Shown here piece by piece: positions 1 to 11,200 of a stretch of DNA of 64,000 nucleotides; the stretch's first letter is position 1; the number at the start of each line of letters is the position of its first letter. Both the position numbers and the translations under genes were made by a program. Below the pieces are notes generated by a model. It was not told the origin of the DNA, searched no databases, and saw only the letters and a program-made list of their open reading frames with translations. The DNA comes from Quercus robur (taxonomy: Eukaryota; Streptophyta; Magnoliopsida; Fagales; Fagaceae), in assembly GCF_932294415.1 (NCBI RefSeq), contig NC_065544.1, positions 38,000,310 through 38,064,309 on the forward strand. Direction: 5' to 3'.

Positions 1-385
1 ATATACGTAGTCTTAATTAGAAGTAGAAGAACCGGAAAAGCTATCACTAATAATTATAATAAGATAAGGATTAGAGTTTGATTACCTTTGTTTTACAAAA
101 TAATATCAAATCAATTCATTTAAATTTTCTTATTTAATTAATAGAGTTTGCAACAGTGGTAGAGAATCAAATATAGCTTTGTCTCTGTCAGTGTCAGGGT
201 CCCAGGGAAGACAATGGTGAGGAGAAAAATACAATTTTGGTTGTGGAAAGTTTGAGTGTATAATCAGTTAAAAAGAAATTGTAGTGTGAGATAGATATAA
301 GCTCGCCAGAGCTTAGCATTTTCTTGGTAGTTTCTGAGTCAAAAACTCGTGATTTGGATTATGATAGAAAAAGCATGTTCATGTC
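1..385. other. AT-rich intergenic sequence
   Basis: No reading frame, RNA gene or repeat structure could be supported here. It is left-flank sequence before the solo LTR that starts at 391. Confidence 0.5.
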
Positions 386-390
386 ATTTT

Positions 391-929
391 TGAAGAATTT
401 TGAAGCTTGAAAGATGGACAACAATGGCGAATGAGCAAGATAAACAGAGAAGAAGAGAGGCGGAGAGAGTAAAACAAGAAAGTGAAAAACAAAAGAAAAT
501 AGATTTCTATTTCATCAAGCTTAATCAGAAATACATAGCACCTGCTCTATTTATAGGTTAAGTACATTACAGATTGGGCATTCCAGCGAGCACAACTGCT
601 CTTAACAAACTCAGAACTAATCCCAAAATATACTCCGCAAATTCAGGCGTGACAGCCTGGCTTGAGAGACAGTTAGAGCTGAAACCATAACTGTATCTTC
701 AACACAGAGAGAGAGAGATCGCATCAGATAGCTTTTGGGAGAGATGACTCCAAAACGGCACCGTTGAACACTTATAAAAGGTAGACATGAAACGGCACAG
801 TTCCAATAAGTTGAACGACACCGTTTCTTCGTAACTCAGTTATATACGTTTAGTTAAGACACAAAACGGCAACGTTATGAGTCCTCTTCTTCTATTTTTG
901 ATTTCTGAGTTTCAGTGCTTCCTTTAACA
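391..929 (-). mobile_element. Solo LTR, Copia-like, minus orientation
   Basis: The 539-bp block starts TGAAGAATTT and ends CTTTAACA, so it has the TG...CA ends of an LTR. It is flanked by an exact 5-bp duplication, ATTTT, at 386-390 and 930-934. On the minus strand a TATA-type box (CTATAAATAGAG) lies near 545-556, followed by about 150 bp to the LTR end, as expected for U3/R/U5 order. No internal retrotransposon sequence adjoins it, so it looks like the product of LTR-LTR recombination. The Copia assignment rests only on general resemblance; the boundaries rest on the duplication. Confidence 0.65.
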
Positions 930-934
930 ATTTT

Positions 935-2387
935 CACTTCACTGGAAAAGCTCTCAATGAATTGGAAGTGGGAATTATGATTACTTATAAGTAATCATAA
1001 TTAATACTATCATTAGTTCAGTTGACTCTTATTTTCCTGTCAAATTAATACTACAGATAATTCCTTCGTATAAATCAGTGGTTCCGTCGCTTTTCCACCA
1101 CTTTCTTCTTTTTCAATTTGATTTTTTTCAAATAAAAAAGTGACGTAATAGGCTTTTCAAGTGAGAAGGCAATGAGAGCGTATTAGGTTTTTTTTTTTTA
1201 GAATTTCAAATCGGAAAATCAAACAACCGACACACGTTGGCTGAGCCATATATGGTATATAATTTTCATTACAATATCATTTTTTTTTTATATATAAAAT
1301 TAAAATATCAGCCAAATGATGACTAACTATTACCTTTACATAATTTAACAACAAAAAGAAAAACTATTACCTTTACATAGAGCTCTCCTCGCAGTTGGTA
1401 TAAGTTACACATATGTAAATCCCAACTTTATCCGCTTCTTATAGAAAAAAGAAGTGTTAGTTTTTTTCTTCTCAAATTGGTTCGATTAAATTTTCATTTG
1501 ACTTGTCCCCTTGAGGATTCAACGTGTCAACTGAATCTTCGCATGGCTTAAGCTAACTCTGCCTTAATAACTTGGCCCAAAACTCCAAAAATAAAAATAA
1601 AAATAAATAAACTTTTTTTTTTGGGCTCAAACCTTCGCAAATATGCATCTATTTAAATGTACATCAGTTTGATATATCAATATAAATATTATATTATTAT
1701 GTTTGGTCTTGTTGCAAGATGTGTATTATAAATTCACACGTCTTACTCAAAATTTATGGGAATTATAACTCATTCCTTCACATAAATATTATATATATAT
1801 ATATATATATATATCATTCTCATGTGAAAATTATACAATATTTAGGAAATATTAATGTCCTCCTCTCACATGAATAATGGATTACATTGAATTTATTTAA
1901 TAAGAAATATTATTTTGTGAGAGGAGACTAAGTCATTATTGTACTATGAGAATATTATATACATACCCTATTGTTATGACTTATATTTGAATGGCAAATT
2001 ATGGGAAACCTAACTATATTGTTTGATATTTTTTAAAAGAAAAATGCAAAGAATTCAAATATATATATATATATATATATTTTGGATCTTTTTATTGATA
2101 GGCCAAAGGAATTTATTTAGAATGATGACTCAACGCTATTATAAATTTGATTACATAAGCATTACAAATTGATATATCAGTGTTAAAACACAACAAATTA
2201 GTAATTAAAAAATTTATTTATTACATTGTAGATGTGTTACCGATCACATTCATTGCTAAATTAGTTTGTAAATATTTGGTAATAAAATTGGTTTTGTTTT
2301 TGGTATTTTATTTATTTATTATGCTATTGATGTGACACTAATCACATTCAGTTTATTGTCACATTAGTCTATAAACTTTTAGTCAAA
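935..2387. other. AT-rich intergenic sequence with short repeats
   Basis: No gene is visible. Dinucleotide AT runs lie at about 1790-1814 and 2059-2080. A small inverted repeat, CCTCCTCTCACA (1859-1870) against TGTGAGAGGAG (1916-1926), may mark the ends of a decayed fold-back element. Confidence 0.5.
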
Positions 2388-3340
2388 CTAGCCGTTATCC
2401 CGCATGTAAGATATTATTTATGACTCATTAATTTTATGAATACTATTATTGTTAGCCACACTTAATCTATGAAGTTTTCTACTAAAACTAAATTCAAACT
2501 AAATAGATTGGGGGGAAAATTCCTCTAATTTATGCTACCAAGAAATGTCACTAGATCATATTTCACATTCTCATCTACAAACCTGTTGGTTCCTAGGTGT
2601 CTTTCTTATATGATTTATGATTTATATATCAATTAGCTATAACAACTTCTAGAATTTCATGATACAACTAGAAAAAATAAAAAAAGCTATAGTGATGCAA
2701 TAATTGAACTAAAAGCAACCAAAAACATATCCTTACCAAGTATATGCATCATACTGAAAACCAAAAATATAAATTGGCACATAATATGAAAAAATAAGCC
2801 TAAATACATTACAATGCTTCACAAGTAAAAACGTATATATAAAATCTAAACAAAATATTTAAGATAAACATAATATTTTGAAAATTAACATACCTCTCAG
2901 AACGAAAAACAAAGATATTGTGAGAAAAATTATGGAAGTTTAATTTTTAAGTTCAATGGAGGTGGAGATTTATATTGGACCAATGTGGAGATAAATAATA
3001 TTTACCCAATTTATTAAATCTGACTCTTGCAATTCTACATTGAATTTAGTCTTATGCAAAAAAATGAAAAGTTTTCTTAATTCCTACATTTCCCATGACT
3101 TTTTAGATTCATTTGTATCTATTCAAAGTATGTAAAGTTATAAATATATACAAATTCTTTGAATTTTATTAATACATTGAAATAAATGCATTTGTCATTA
3201 CTTAATAGTTTGACATAAATTCTAAATTTAGATGAGGTGAAAGTCTAAATGAAAATAATGTCATGCAATGTGCCGCTTGGTAGAACCTCATACTTTCTCA
3301 CATGAAATCTCTGCCTTTATATATAATATATATTGATTGA
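2388..3340 (-). mobile_element. Non-autonomous Helitron, copy A
   Basis: Read on the minus strand the block starts TCAATCAATATATATT...AAAGGCAGAGA, a typical plant Helitron 5' end, and ends ...CTAG (2388-2391). It sits between A and T, the usual Helitron target. The subterminal hairpin near 2397-2408 is degraded. Most of its length aligns with copy B (7733-9043) in the same orientation; for example both carry a GGGGGGAAAATTCCTCTAATT-type block just inside the 3' end. No Rep/helicase coding is present. Confidence 0.65.
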
Positions 3341-3447
3341 TTAGTGGAAATTTTAGCATTTTTGTTGTTGATATTGTGATAATACTAAATAAATAATTGT
3401 TTGCATTAAAAAATAAAAATAGTTTATACTTTGGCCCCCTAATGGTA

Positions 3448-3508
<61 letters not shown>

Positions 3509-3934
3509 TTGTGAATTGTCATTTTAGTCTTCCAATCTTAGTAGTCCACGGTTATAACATGTAATGCATTCTTAGAAAATAAATCTAACATACAATCAAG
3601 AATGTAAAGAAAATAATTATGTTGTTAAGTTAAAAAAAGAATTAAATATTTGTCAATTTACACAAACAATATTACAACATGTTCATATTCTAAATTACAT
3701 TAATCTTAAAATTTTACATTTTTTTTAATTCCTGAAATATTATAATAGTAATAAAAATAAATTTTTATTAAATATTTCAAAATAAGTTTATAGAATACAC
3801 GAGCATGGCGTAGAACATCGATTAGTCATGACATAATAGAAAATTGTACCACCAACGCACAGATAGAATTTAAATGAACCTAGCTAGAAATCATCTAATT
3901 TTATTTGCATTTCCAACTCCAGGAAAATACAAAG
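3341..3934. other. Intergenic sequence with CT microsatellite
   Basis: A (CT)n run of about 50 bp occupies roughly 3453-3503. The rest is AT-rich and holds no recognisable gene. Confidence 0.6.
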
Positions 3935-4007
3935 AATGATAATAGCGGGTACTTGGAAGAAAATCCCAGCCAAGACATCTATATACGCATGCATACTTCG
4001 GAACTTA
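3935..4007 (+). pseudogene. Relic of S-receptor-like kinase exon 1 end
   Basis: Translation from 3935 gives a stretch ending EENPSQDIYIRMHTSEL. This is the C-terminal end of exon 1 (after the PAN domain) of a G-type lectin S-receptor-like kinase. The second kinase copy in this window has QENPGQDLYIRLAASEL at 18741-18791. The exon's GTAAGT splice donor is preserved at 4008-4013, and similarity continues a few bases into the intron. Nothing else of the gene remains around it, so this is a fragment left by deletion. Confidence 0.75.
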
Positions 4008-4175
4008 GTAAGTGCACTTATCTCCTCTATAAGAGCATTCCCATCAGCTGTTCTATAAAAATGTCATTTTGACACATTAAAAAGCTAACTTTATTATTAT
4101 AGCACATCATTTTACAATATCTTCTATATCACATGTTTTATTCTTCAATTCTACATCACATGTTTTTTCCCCCCT

Positions 4176-4567
4176 GTAAGGACTGAATTTCAACCCTCAG
4201 CCTACTAGAGATGGATGATGGCCCAACGAACCCAAAACAATATATTTGTCATAGAGTGGATCTTACAGGTAAGACTCAGCAAATTATGTATGGGCCACAA
4301 TAGATTGGATTTGCGCCAGAAAAATAAGAAAACACAGTTTAAAGGAAATAACACTCCTCTGTCAAGTCCGAGGATGAAGTGTTCTTATATTTACTCCAAT
4401 TTATCTAAGTACAAGTCTACTCTCTTTCTCCTTTTTTTTTCATTCCCTCCCCCCTTTTTCACGGGGGCTGTTTCTTTATATAGTTCTATTCATTTCAATC
4501 CTAACCTTTCACTTGTTGATTATGTAGGTGATCTTTTAGATGTTTGTCCCATCAAAAACCTCCTAGA
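4176..4567 (+). mobile_element. Probable truncated LTR
   Basis: The block starts TGTAAGGACTG and contains a TATA-like box (TTATATAG near 4475) followed by a stretch resembling the promoter part of the solo LTR at 21903-22680 (TATATAG, then a TGTCCCATC motif). Its 3' end is replaced by the hairpin at 4568. No target duplication can be assigned, so the call is tentative. The open frame at 4215-4580 lies inside it and is not a gene. Confidence 0.35.
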
Positions 4568-4654
4568 AGCTCACCTATAGCCGCGTGTTTTATAAATGTG
4601 GCTACAACTACAGACATATAGCCGCGTTTTTGAAAACGCAGCTATAGGTGAGCT
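4568..4654. repeat. Short fold-back repeat
   Basis: AGCTCACCTATAGCCGCG starts at 4568, and its near-perfect inverse, CGCAGCTATAGGTGAGCT, ends at 4654. An inner copy of TATAGCCGCGTTTT lies at 4618-4631. The arms are about 22-24 bp around a 41-bp centre. It looks like a MITE or the collapsed tip of a larger inverted-repeat element. Confidence 0.6.
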
Positions 4655-5148
4655 CTGAATTAATTTGCACACTGAATCGAAGTTCCTACTAGCCTAGCTC
4701 CCATCAAAATGAAATAAATTTGGCTTCCGTTTAAATCTGTGACAAGGCACATCCTTTTTAACCATTTTAATAAAATAAAATTTTAATTTTTTAATAATTC
4801 TATAGTTGGGAGGTGTATTAAAATAGTGTTTGTCTCCCTTGAAAACACTATAATATGCAAGTTGAGCAATAAGTCTCTTGTTATTATTAAATTAATAAAA
4901 AATGTCACTTTTTTTTTTTTTAAGAAATCAAGAAATGTAAGTAATCCTACAACATAATTCCAAATCCTGGTGCTCACTTTCCATTCCATTTTCAACCTTT
5001 CACATCCTGGTGCATAAATAGTCGGGACCGGGTGAACTACAGAAAAATGCGACATCTGTAAAAGGGGAACCATGCGGGAAATTCTTGTTCACAAAAAACA
5101 AAAAAAAAAAAAAAAAAAAAAAAATTCTCACAAGCCCGCATTTTTTGA

Positions 5149-5163
5149 ATTGACTGAGTCAAT
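5149..5163. promoter_or_regulatory. Palindromic W-box pair
   Basis: The palindrome ATTGACTGAGTCAAT holds TTGAC cores on both strands, 100 bp upstream of the receptor-kinase start codon at 5263. TTGAC(C/T) is the WRKY factor core, and defence-related receptor kinases are often WRKY targets. That it acts on this gene is inferred from position alone. A run of about 24 A lies directly upstream (5101-5124), and a TATA-like CATAAATA lies at 5013-5020. Confidence 0.4.
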
Positions 5164-5262
5164 GCTAGACAGAACCACCACTTGGTTGAGGCATTGCATG
5201 ACCTATGTTTATAATGGGTCTAACTTCAACTTGTTGGCTGAGAGCTCTAAGGAAATAAAGCA

Positions 5263-8200
5263 ATGGACATCTTTGCTTTAGTGTTTTTGAGTTCCAGTTT
5301 GCTTGTTTTCTCCTTTGTATCCTCGGATGCTGTTGACAGCATTACTCAATCCCAAACCCTCAGGGACATTGAGAACACAACCTTGGTCTCTAAAGATGGA
5401 GGCTTTGTCCTGGGTTTCTTCAGTCCAGGTAATTCCAATAACCGTTACTTGGGAATTTGGTACAACAATATCCCAGTTAAAACGGTTGTTTGGGTAGCAA
5501 ACCGGCTTAACCCAATCCCAGACTCGTCTGGCGTGTTGATGGTAAAAAGTTCAGGTAGTCTTGTTCTTCTCAGCCAGAATACGACTGTTGCTTGGTCGGC
5601 AAATTCAACAAAAGAGGCCAGGAATCCAATAGTACATCTTTTAGATTCTGGAAATCTAGTATCAAGAGAAGAGAATGAAGACAATTATTTGTGGCAAAGC
5701 TTTGACTATCCTTCTGATACTTGGCTGCCAGGGATGAAGCTTGGATGGGACTTAGGGACTGGTCTGGAAAAGCGTCTAACTGAATGGAAGAGTCTAGATG
5801 ACCCCTCTCCTGGAGAAATGAGTTGGGGGATTGAACTTAATAATTACCCTGAATTAGTCATGAAGAAAGGCTCCGAGAAGTACTTCCGGTCCGGCCCATG
5901 GAATGGCATATTTTTCAGTGGTATGCCAGAGTTACAGGCCACCCCGCTTTTCAACTACACGTTTGTCTCCAACAAGGACGAGGTACACTTCATGTTCGAA
6001 CTTATTGAAATTTCTACAATCACAAGAGTAGCTTTGAGCCAATCACAGTATATGCACTTCGTGTGGGTGGATGAAAAACAAAAATGGATGATGTTCTTAT
6101 CTTTTCCGAAAGACGGATGTGACGCTTACAATTTTTGTGGTGCTTATGGAAATTGTATCGTGGATGAGTCACTTCCCTGTCACTGTGTAGAAGGATTCAA
6201 GCCTGTGTCGCGAGGAACAGGGCACCAGGAAGAGTGGTATAGGGGATGTGTAGGAATTACGCAATTGAGCTGCGAGGATAAAGATAAAATTGGGTTTTTT
6301 AAACTTCCTAGATTCAAAATGCCAGCTACCACTTATTCTTGGTTGAACGAAAGTATGAGTCTTAATGAATGCAGAGTCAAATGTTTGAACAACTGTTCCT
6401 GTACGGCTTATGCAAACTCAGATATTAGAGGTGGAGGAAGTGGCTGCGCCATCTGGTTTGGAGATCTAACTGATATTAGACAGATGGCAGCTAACAAGGA
6501 GGATGCTAATAGTCAGGATGTATATATTCGAATGCCTACTTCAGAGCAAGGTATGGGCTTATAGTCTTCATTGCTCTCTTATTCGTATTTTGATGTACCA
6601 TCAAAGCTAAAATATATTTTCCCATCTGGTTTATTGCATTACTAAAATATTTTTTCTTTTCTATAGCAAATTCAATAAAAAAAGAGGTGAAAAACAAGCA
6701 AAAGACGAAGGTGGTAGTGATAGTTGTGGTTGCCATTGCCGTAATATTTGGGGTGCTCATGATTCCCTACAGCATTTGGAAAAGGTCAAACTTCAGAGGT
6801 AAATTACGCAATTCATTTTACCTAGGTTCTTTGATATAACTTCTATAGACGTATAGAGCAGCTAATAAGATAGTTGAACGAAAAAGCTGTGATGTATAGC
6901 CATTAATTTTTTATTGGGAGAGTCAAACTATCACTAGCAGGGGCGGCTCTACAGCCAGCCTGAGTTCAAATGAACTCTCTGGCCTGGCCAGAAAAATAAT
7001 ATATATATATATATATATTTCTTTTTTTGACTCCTAAAATAAAATCATGAACACTCTTATCCTAAATTTTGTTTAAACTTAATTGAAATAAAGTTGAAAT
7101 ATGATCATCTTAGTGCTATTTTCACAATATTTTTACAATAAATGTTAAATGACAAGTTGTAATTGGTTTTTTATCTAAACTCATAAGTGACATCACTTTT
7201 TTACATACCTTTAACAACTTGTCACTTAAATTTTATTGTGTAAATGTTGTGTCAATAGCACTACTCTTAAAATTGCTCATTTGTTAATAAATAAATAAAT
7301 ATTCTCTCTGGACTCTGGCTTACTTTACCGTTGATGGTAGAATGAAATGGTTTTTTCCCACACTTTTCTTCTTCATCAGCAAAAAATTACACAACTTGTA
7401 CAACCAATTGATTTGTATTTACTATTTACATCTATGATTCTTTTCTCATTCTCACTTTCTCCCTTTTATGTTTTCTTTCTGTCTAATCAAATAGTTTGAC
7501 AAGTGTTCTATAGTTTTTTGAGTTCAAAAAGTCTTTTATTGCTTGCTCCAATTCCAAGAAAATGACCACGTGTGTGGTTAAAAATTCATACATTTTAAAA
7601 GCAAAATCTTATATAAGTTACTATTTTTTTTCCTTAGTATCACATTTACCCCTAGACCTACTCTTAGGTGTGTTACTATTCTTCTTTATCATATATTTTT
7701 ATTTAATTGATATTACATATGATTATAATAAACTAGCCAATATCCTACGCGATGCGTGGTGCAATTTGATAAATTTTGTAAGAAATTATTTATGACCCAC
7801 TGATTTCATGAATATTATTATTGTTAGTGACACTTAGTCTATGAGGTTTTCTACTAAAACTAAATTCAAACTAAATACATTGGGGGGAAAATTCCTCTAA
7901 TTCATGCAACCAAAATTGTCACCATATCATAGTGAAATTGTCACCTACAATCCTATTGGTTCCTAGGTGTCTTTCTTGTATTATTTATGTTTTATATATC
8001 AATTAGCTATAAAAACTTCTAGAATTTCATGATACAACAATAAAAAAATAATGCCATAGTAATGCAATAATATCACAATTTAACCTCCAAATTTTAATTG
8101 AATTAAAAGTAGCCAAAAATAGATCCTTTCCAAGTATACGCATCATACTAAAAACCAAAAATATAAATTGGCACATAATATGAAAAAATAAGCCTAAATA

Positions 8201-11200
8201 AATTACAATCCTACATAAGTAAAACTGTATACATAAATTCTAAACAAAATATCAAAGACATACATAATATTTTGAAAATTAACATATCTCTCAGAAAGAA
8301 AAACAAAGATATTGTGAGAAAATTATGGAAGTTTAATTTTTAAGTCCAATGGGAATGAGGATTTATATTGGACAAACATGGAGACAAATAATATTTGCCC
8401 AATTCATTGAATTCAACTCTTGCAATTCGACATTGAAGTTAGTCTTATGCAGAAAATTGAAAAGTTTTTTTTTTATTCCTACATTTCCCATGGCTTTTGA
8501 GATCCATCCATATCAATTCAAAGCATGTAAAGTTATAAATGTATACAAGTTCTTTGAATTTTATTCTTACATTTCCCATGACTTGATTTATATTGGACAA
8601 ATGTGGAGACAAATAATATTTGTCCAATTCATTGAATTCAACTGTTGCAATTCTACATTGAAGTTAGTCTTATGCAGAAAATTGAAAAGTTTTTTTGATT
8701 CTTACATTTCCCATGACTTTTTAGATTCATTCCTATCAATTCAAAGCATGTAAAGCTATAAATGTATTCAAATTCTTTGAATTTTATTCCTACATTTTCC
8801 ATGACTTTTTAAATCCATCCGTATCAATTCAAAACATGTAAAGTTATAAATCTATACAAATTCTTTGAATTTTATTAATACATTGGAATAAATGCATTTG
8901 TCATTACTTAATAGTTTGACATAAATGCTAAACTTAAATGAGGTGGAAGCCTAAATAAGAAGGATGTCATACAATGTGCCACTTGGCAGAACCTCATGCT
9001 TTCCAACAGGAGGTCTCTTCTTTTATAAAGATATTGATATTGATGATTGATTATTATTAATTTGACAAATATTATGATTAGTTATTTATTTTTATTTATT
9101 TATGCATTCAATTGTTGTTTTCTTACCAATCTTTAAACTATTAATAATTTTTTAAGACTATTATACAGTATAGTTGTATCGTATACTATTTAAAATACTA
9201 TGTTAGATTATTGTATGTAATATAACAATTGTATATAAAAAAAAATAATAATAATCATTTTATTTTTTTACTCCCCACAACAAAATCCTAGCTCAAGACA
9301 TTATTGATCCCCCTAGAAAAAAATCCTAAAGCCACTACTGCTCACTAGACCAGTTTTTTGAAAGAATTACGCAAGTCAAACTATGTCACTAGACCAGGAT
9401 TTTGTGCACAATTGAATCACTTGTAGTACTTGCAGCAAGTGTGTTATGATGAAAATTTTGCACTTCGAGGCTACATTTCATTCTCTCCTCGAGGGCTAAG
9501 TTATTTTCAATACGATAACTAGGACTAAGTGAAGAACTTAAAACAAGCATTTTCCAGGCTAAGTATGCTTTATTCCACTTCGAAGTATTCATAGTTGCGA
9601 AGAAAATAAACTCGAGACTACAATCAACTAATTGCATGAGAAGTAAAACATTAGAAGGAAACTTACTTTCATTAACGTAATAAGGCATATACAATGGAGT
9701 CTAATTCCAATCTAAAAGATAAATTTAAAGAATAACAAGCAAATATGTAAATCTCTTGATAAATTAATGTACTTGTGGTTGTTCAAAGTACTGTTGACTA
9801 AAAAGGCTCACTCATGCAAGTAAATACATGCGGGCTCAAGCAACTCATTAAAGCCCGCTAATTGACCACCCTAATGCTCGCTTGAGTAAGAATCGTAGAA
9901 ACAAAATCTGAATCCTATTATGATTAGAATTCTAACCCTACATGTAACACCCACTTATGCACGATTTTTAGTGAGGTTAGAGAGGAACAAACTCAACGCT
10001 TTTAGAGAGAAACCCCATCTTTTCATCTCGTGAGCTTTCATGAGAAAATCCCTTTAGTTCTTAAAAAGCTTGCAATCCAAATTGCCCCTAAAACTTATAA
10101 AATAATTAAAAATAAAATAAAACTAAGATTGACTTCTTGCTGCCTGCATAAGAACTCTTTAAGAATTTCAACACAACAATTAAATGCTTTTGAAATTAGA
10201 TGCATATATTCCTCTGCAACCATGTGACAGATCCCAGTTAATTAATAGTTGAGCCATGACAGCTTTTATGAATCATTTTAGGATTAGAATAGAGTGACCA
10301 TCTTCATGATCAAGTAGGGGAACACTCGTTATAATTTGATTTGAGAAACAGGACCACCATCTTCATGATCAAGTCAGGGAGGACTTGTTACAATTTGATT
10401 TGAGAAACAGGACCACACAGGTTGGACTAATTGGGACTATCTTCTTGATCAAGCAGGGGAGGACTTGATATCATTTGATTTCAGCAACAAGGCTACACAA
10501 CGAGGACTAATCAATAAGAAGAGGACTGGGAAAGGTCGAAATAAGGAAATGGAGCTTCCACTCTTTAGTTTTTCTAGTGTATCTACTGCTACTAATTACT
10601 TCAGTGCCTCAAATAAGCTTGGAGAGGGGGGTTTTGGACCTGTTTACAAAGTAAGTTTCAATAACTAACCACATTTATCTTAGAAGAGAAATTCTGAAGT
10701 AATATATAATATTCCACAATCTAACCTTTAACACAAATGTTGAAGTCCTAATACTTGCATGAAATTGATGCTAGGTGTTAGAGGTATTAGGTATACATGG
10801 GTGAGGCCTAATAATATTGTAAGCCTAATACCTCCAACACTAGGATCCAACCTATAATAATTGTTTGATGTGGATTCTTCCCAAGGTTTAATTAAAAACT
10901 AAGTTAAAAGAACTATTTTCAGGGATCCTTGCTGAATGGACAATTAGTAGCAGTAAAAAGACTTTCGAGAAAATCTGGACAAGGATGGGAAGAGCTAAAA
11001 AATGAGGCAATGCTTATAGCCAAACTCCAACACAAGAATCTTGTGAAATTGCTTGGCTGCTGCATTGAAAGAGATGAAAAGATTTTGATCTATGAATATT
11101 TGCCCAATAAAAGCTTAGATTATTTCCTTTTTGGTATGTAGTTTTACACAATCTTAATTACTTTCAGAGTTATCTGCTTACATTATGCTTGTTCATAGCT

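Larger units (their letters stand above)
6938..9340. mobile_element. Non-autonomous hAT element in kinase intron 2
   Basis: The ends are CAGGGGCGGCTCTA and (inverted) CAGTAGTGGCTTTA. The flanks match 7 of 8 bases as a target duplication: ATCACTAG (6930-6937) and CTCACTAG (9341-9348). CAG...CTG ends and an 8-bp duplication are hAT hallmarks. No transposase is present. A MITE (7112-7262) and a Helitron (7733-9043) lie inside it, so the hAT came first. Confidence 0.7.

Noticed and set aside
4215..4580. 121-codon frame
   Set aside because: Lies in an LTR-like block ending in a hairpin; no protein resemblance.
8349..8753. 134-codon open frame
   Set aside because: It is the tandem repeat within Helitron B read through; the protein repeats itself and resembles nothing.
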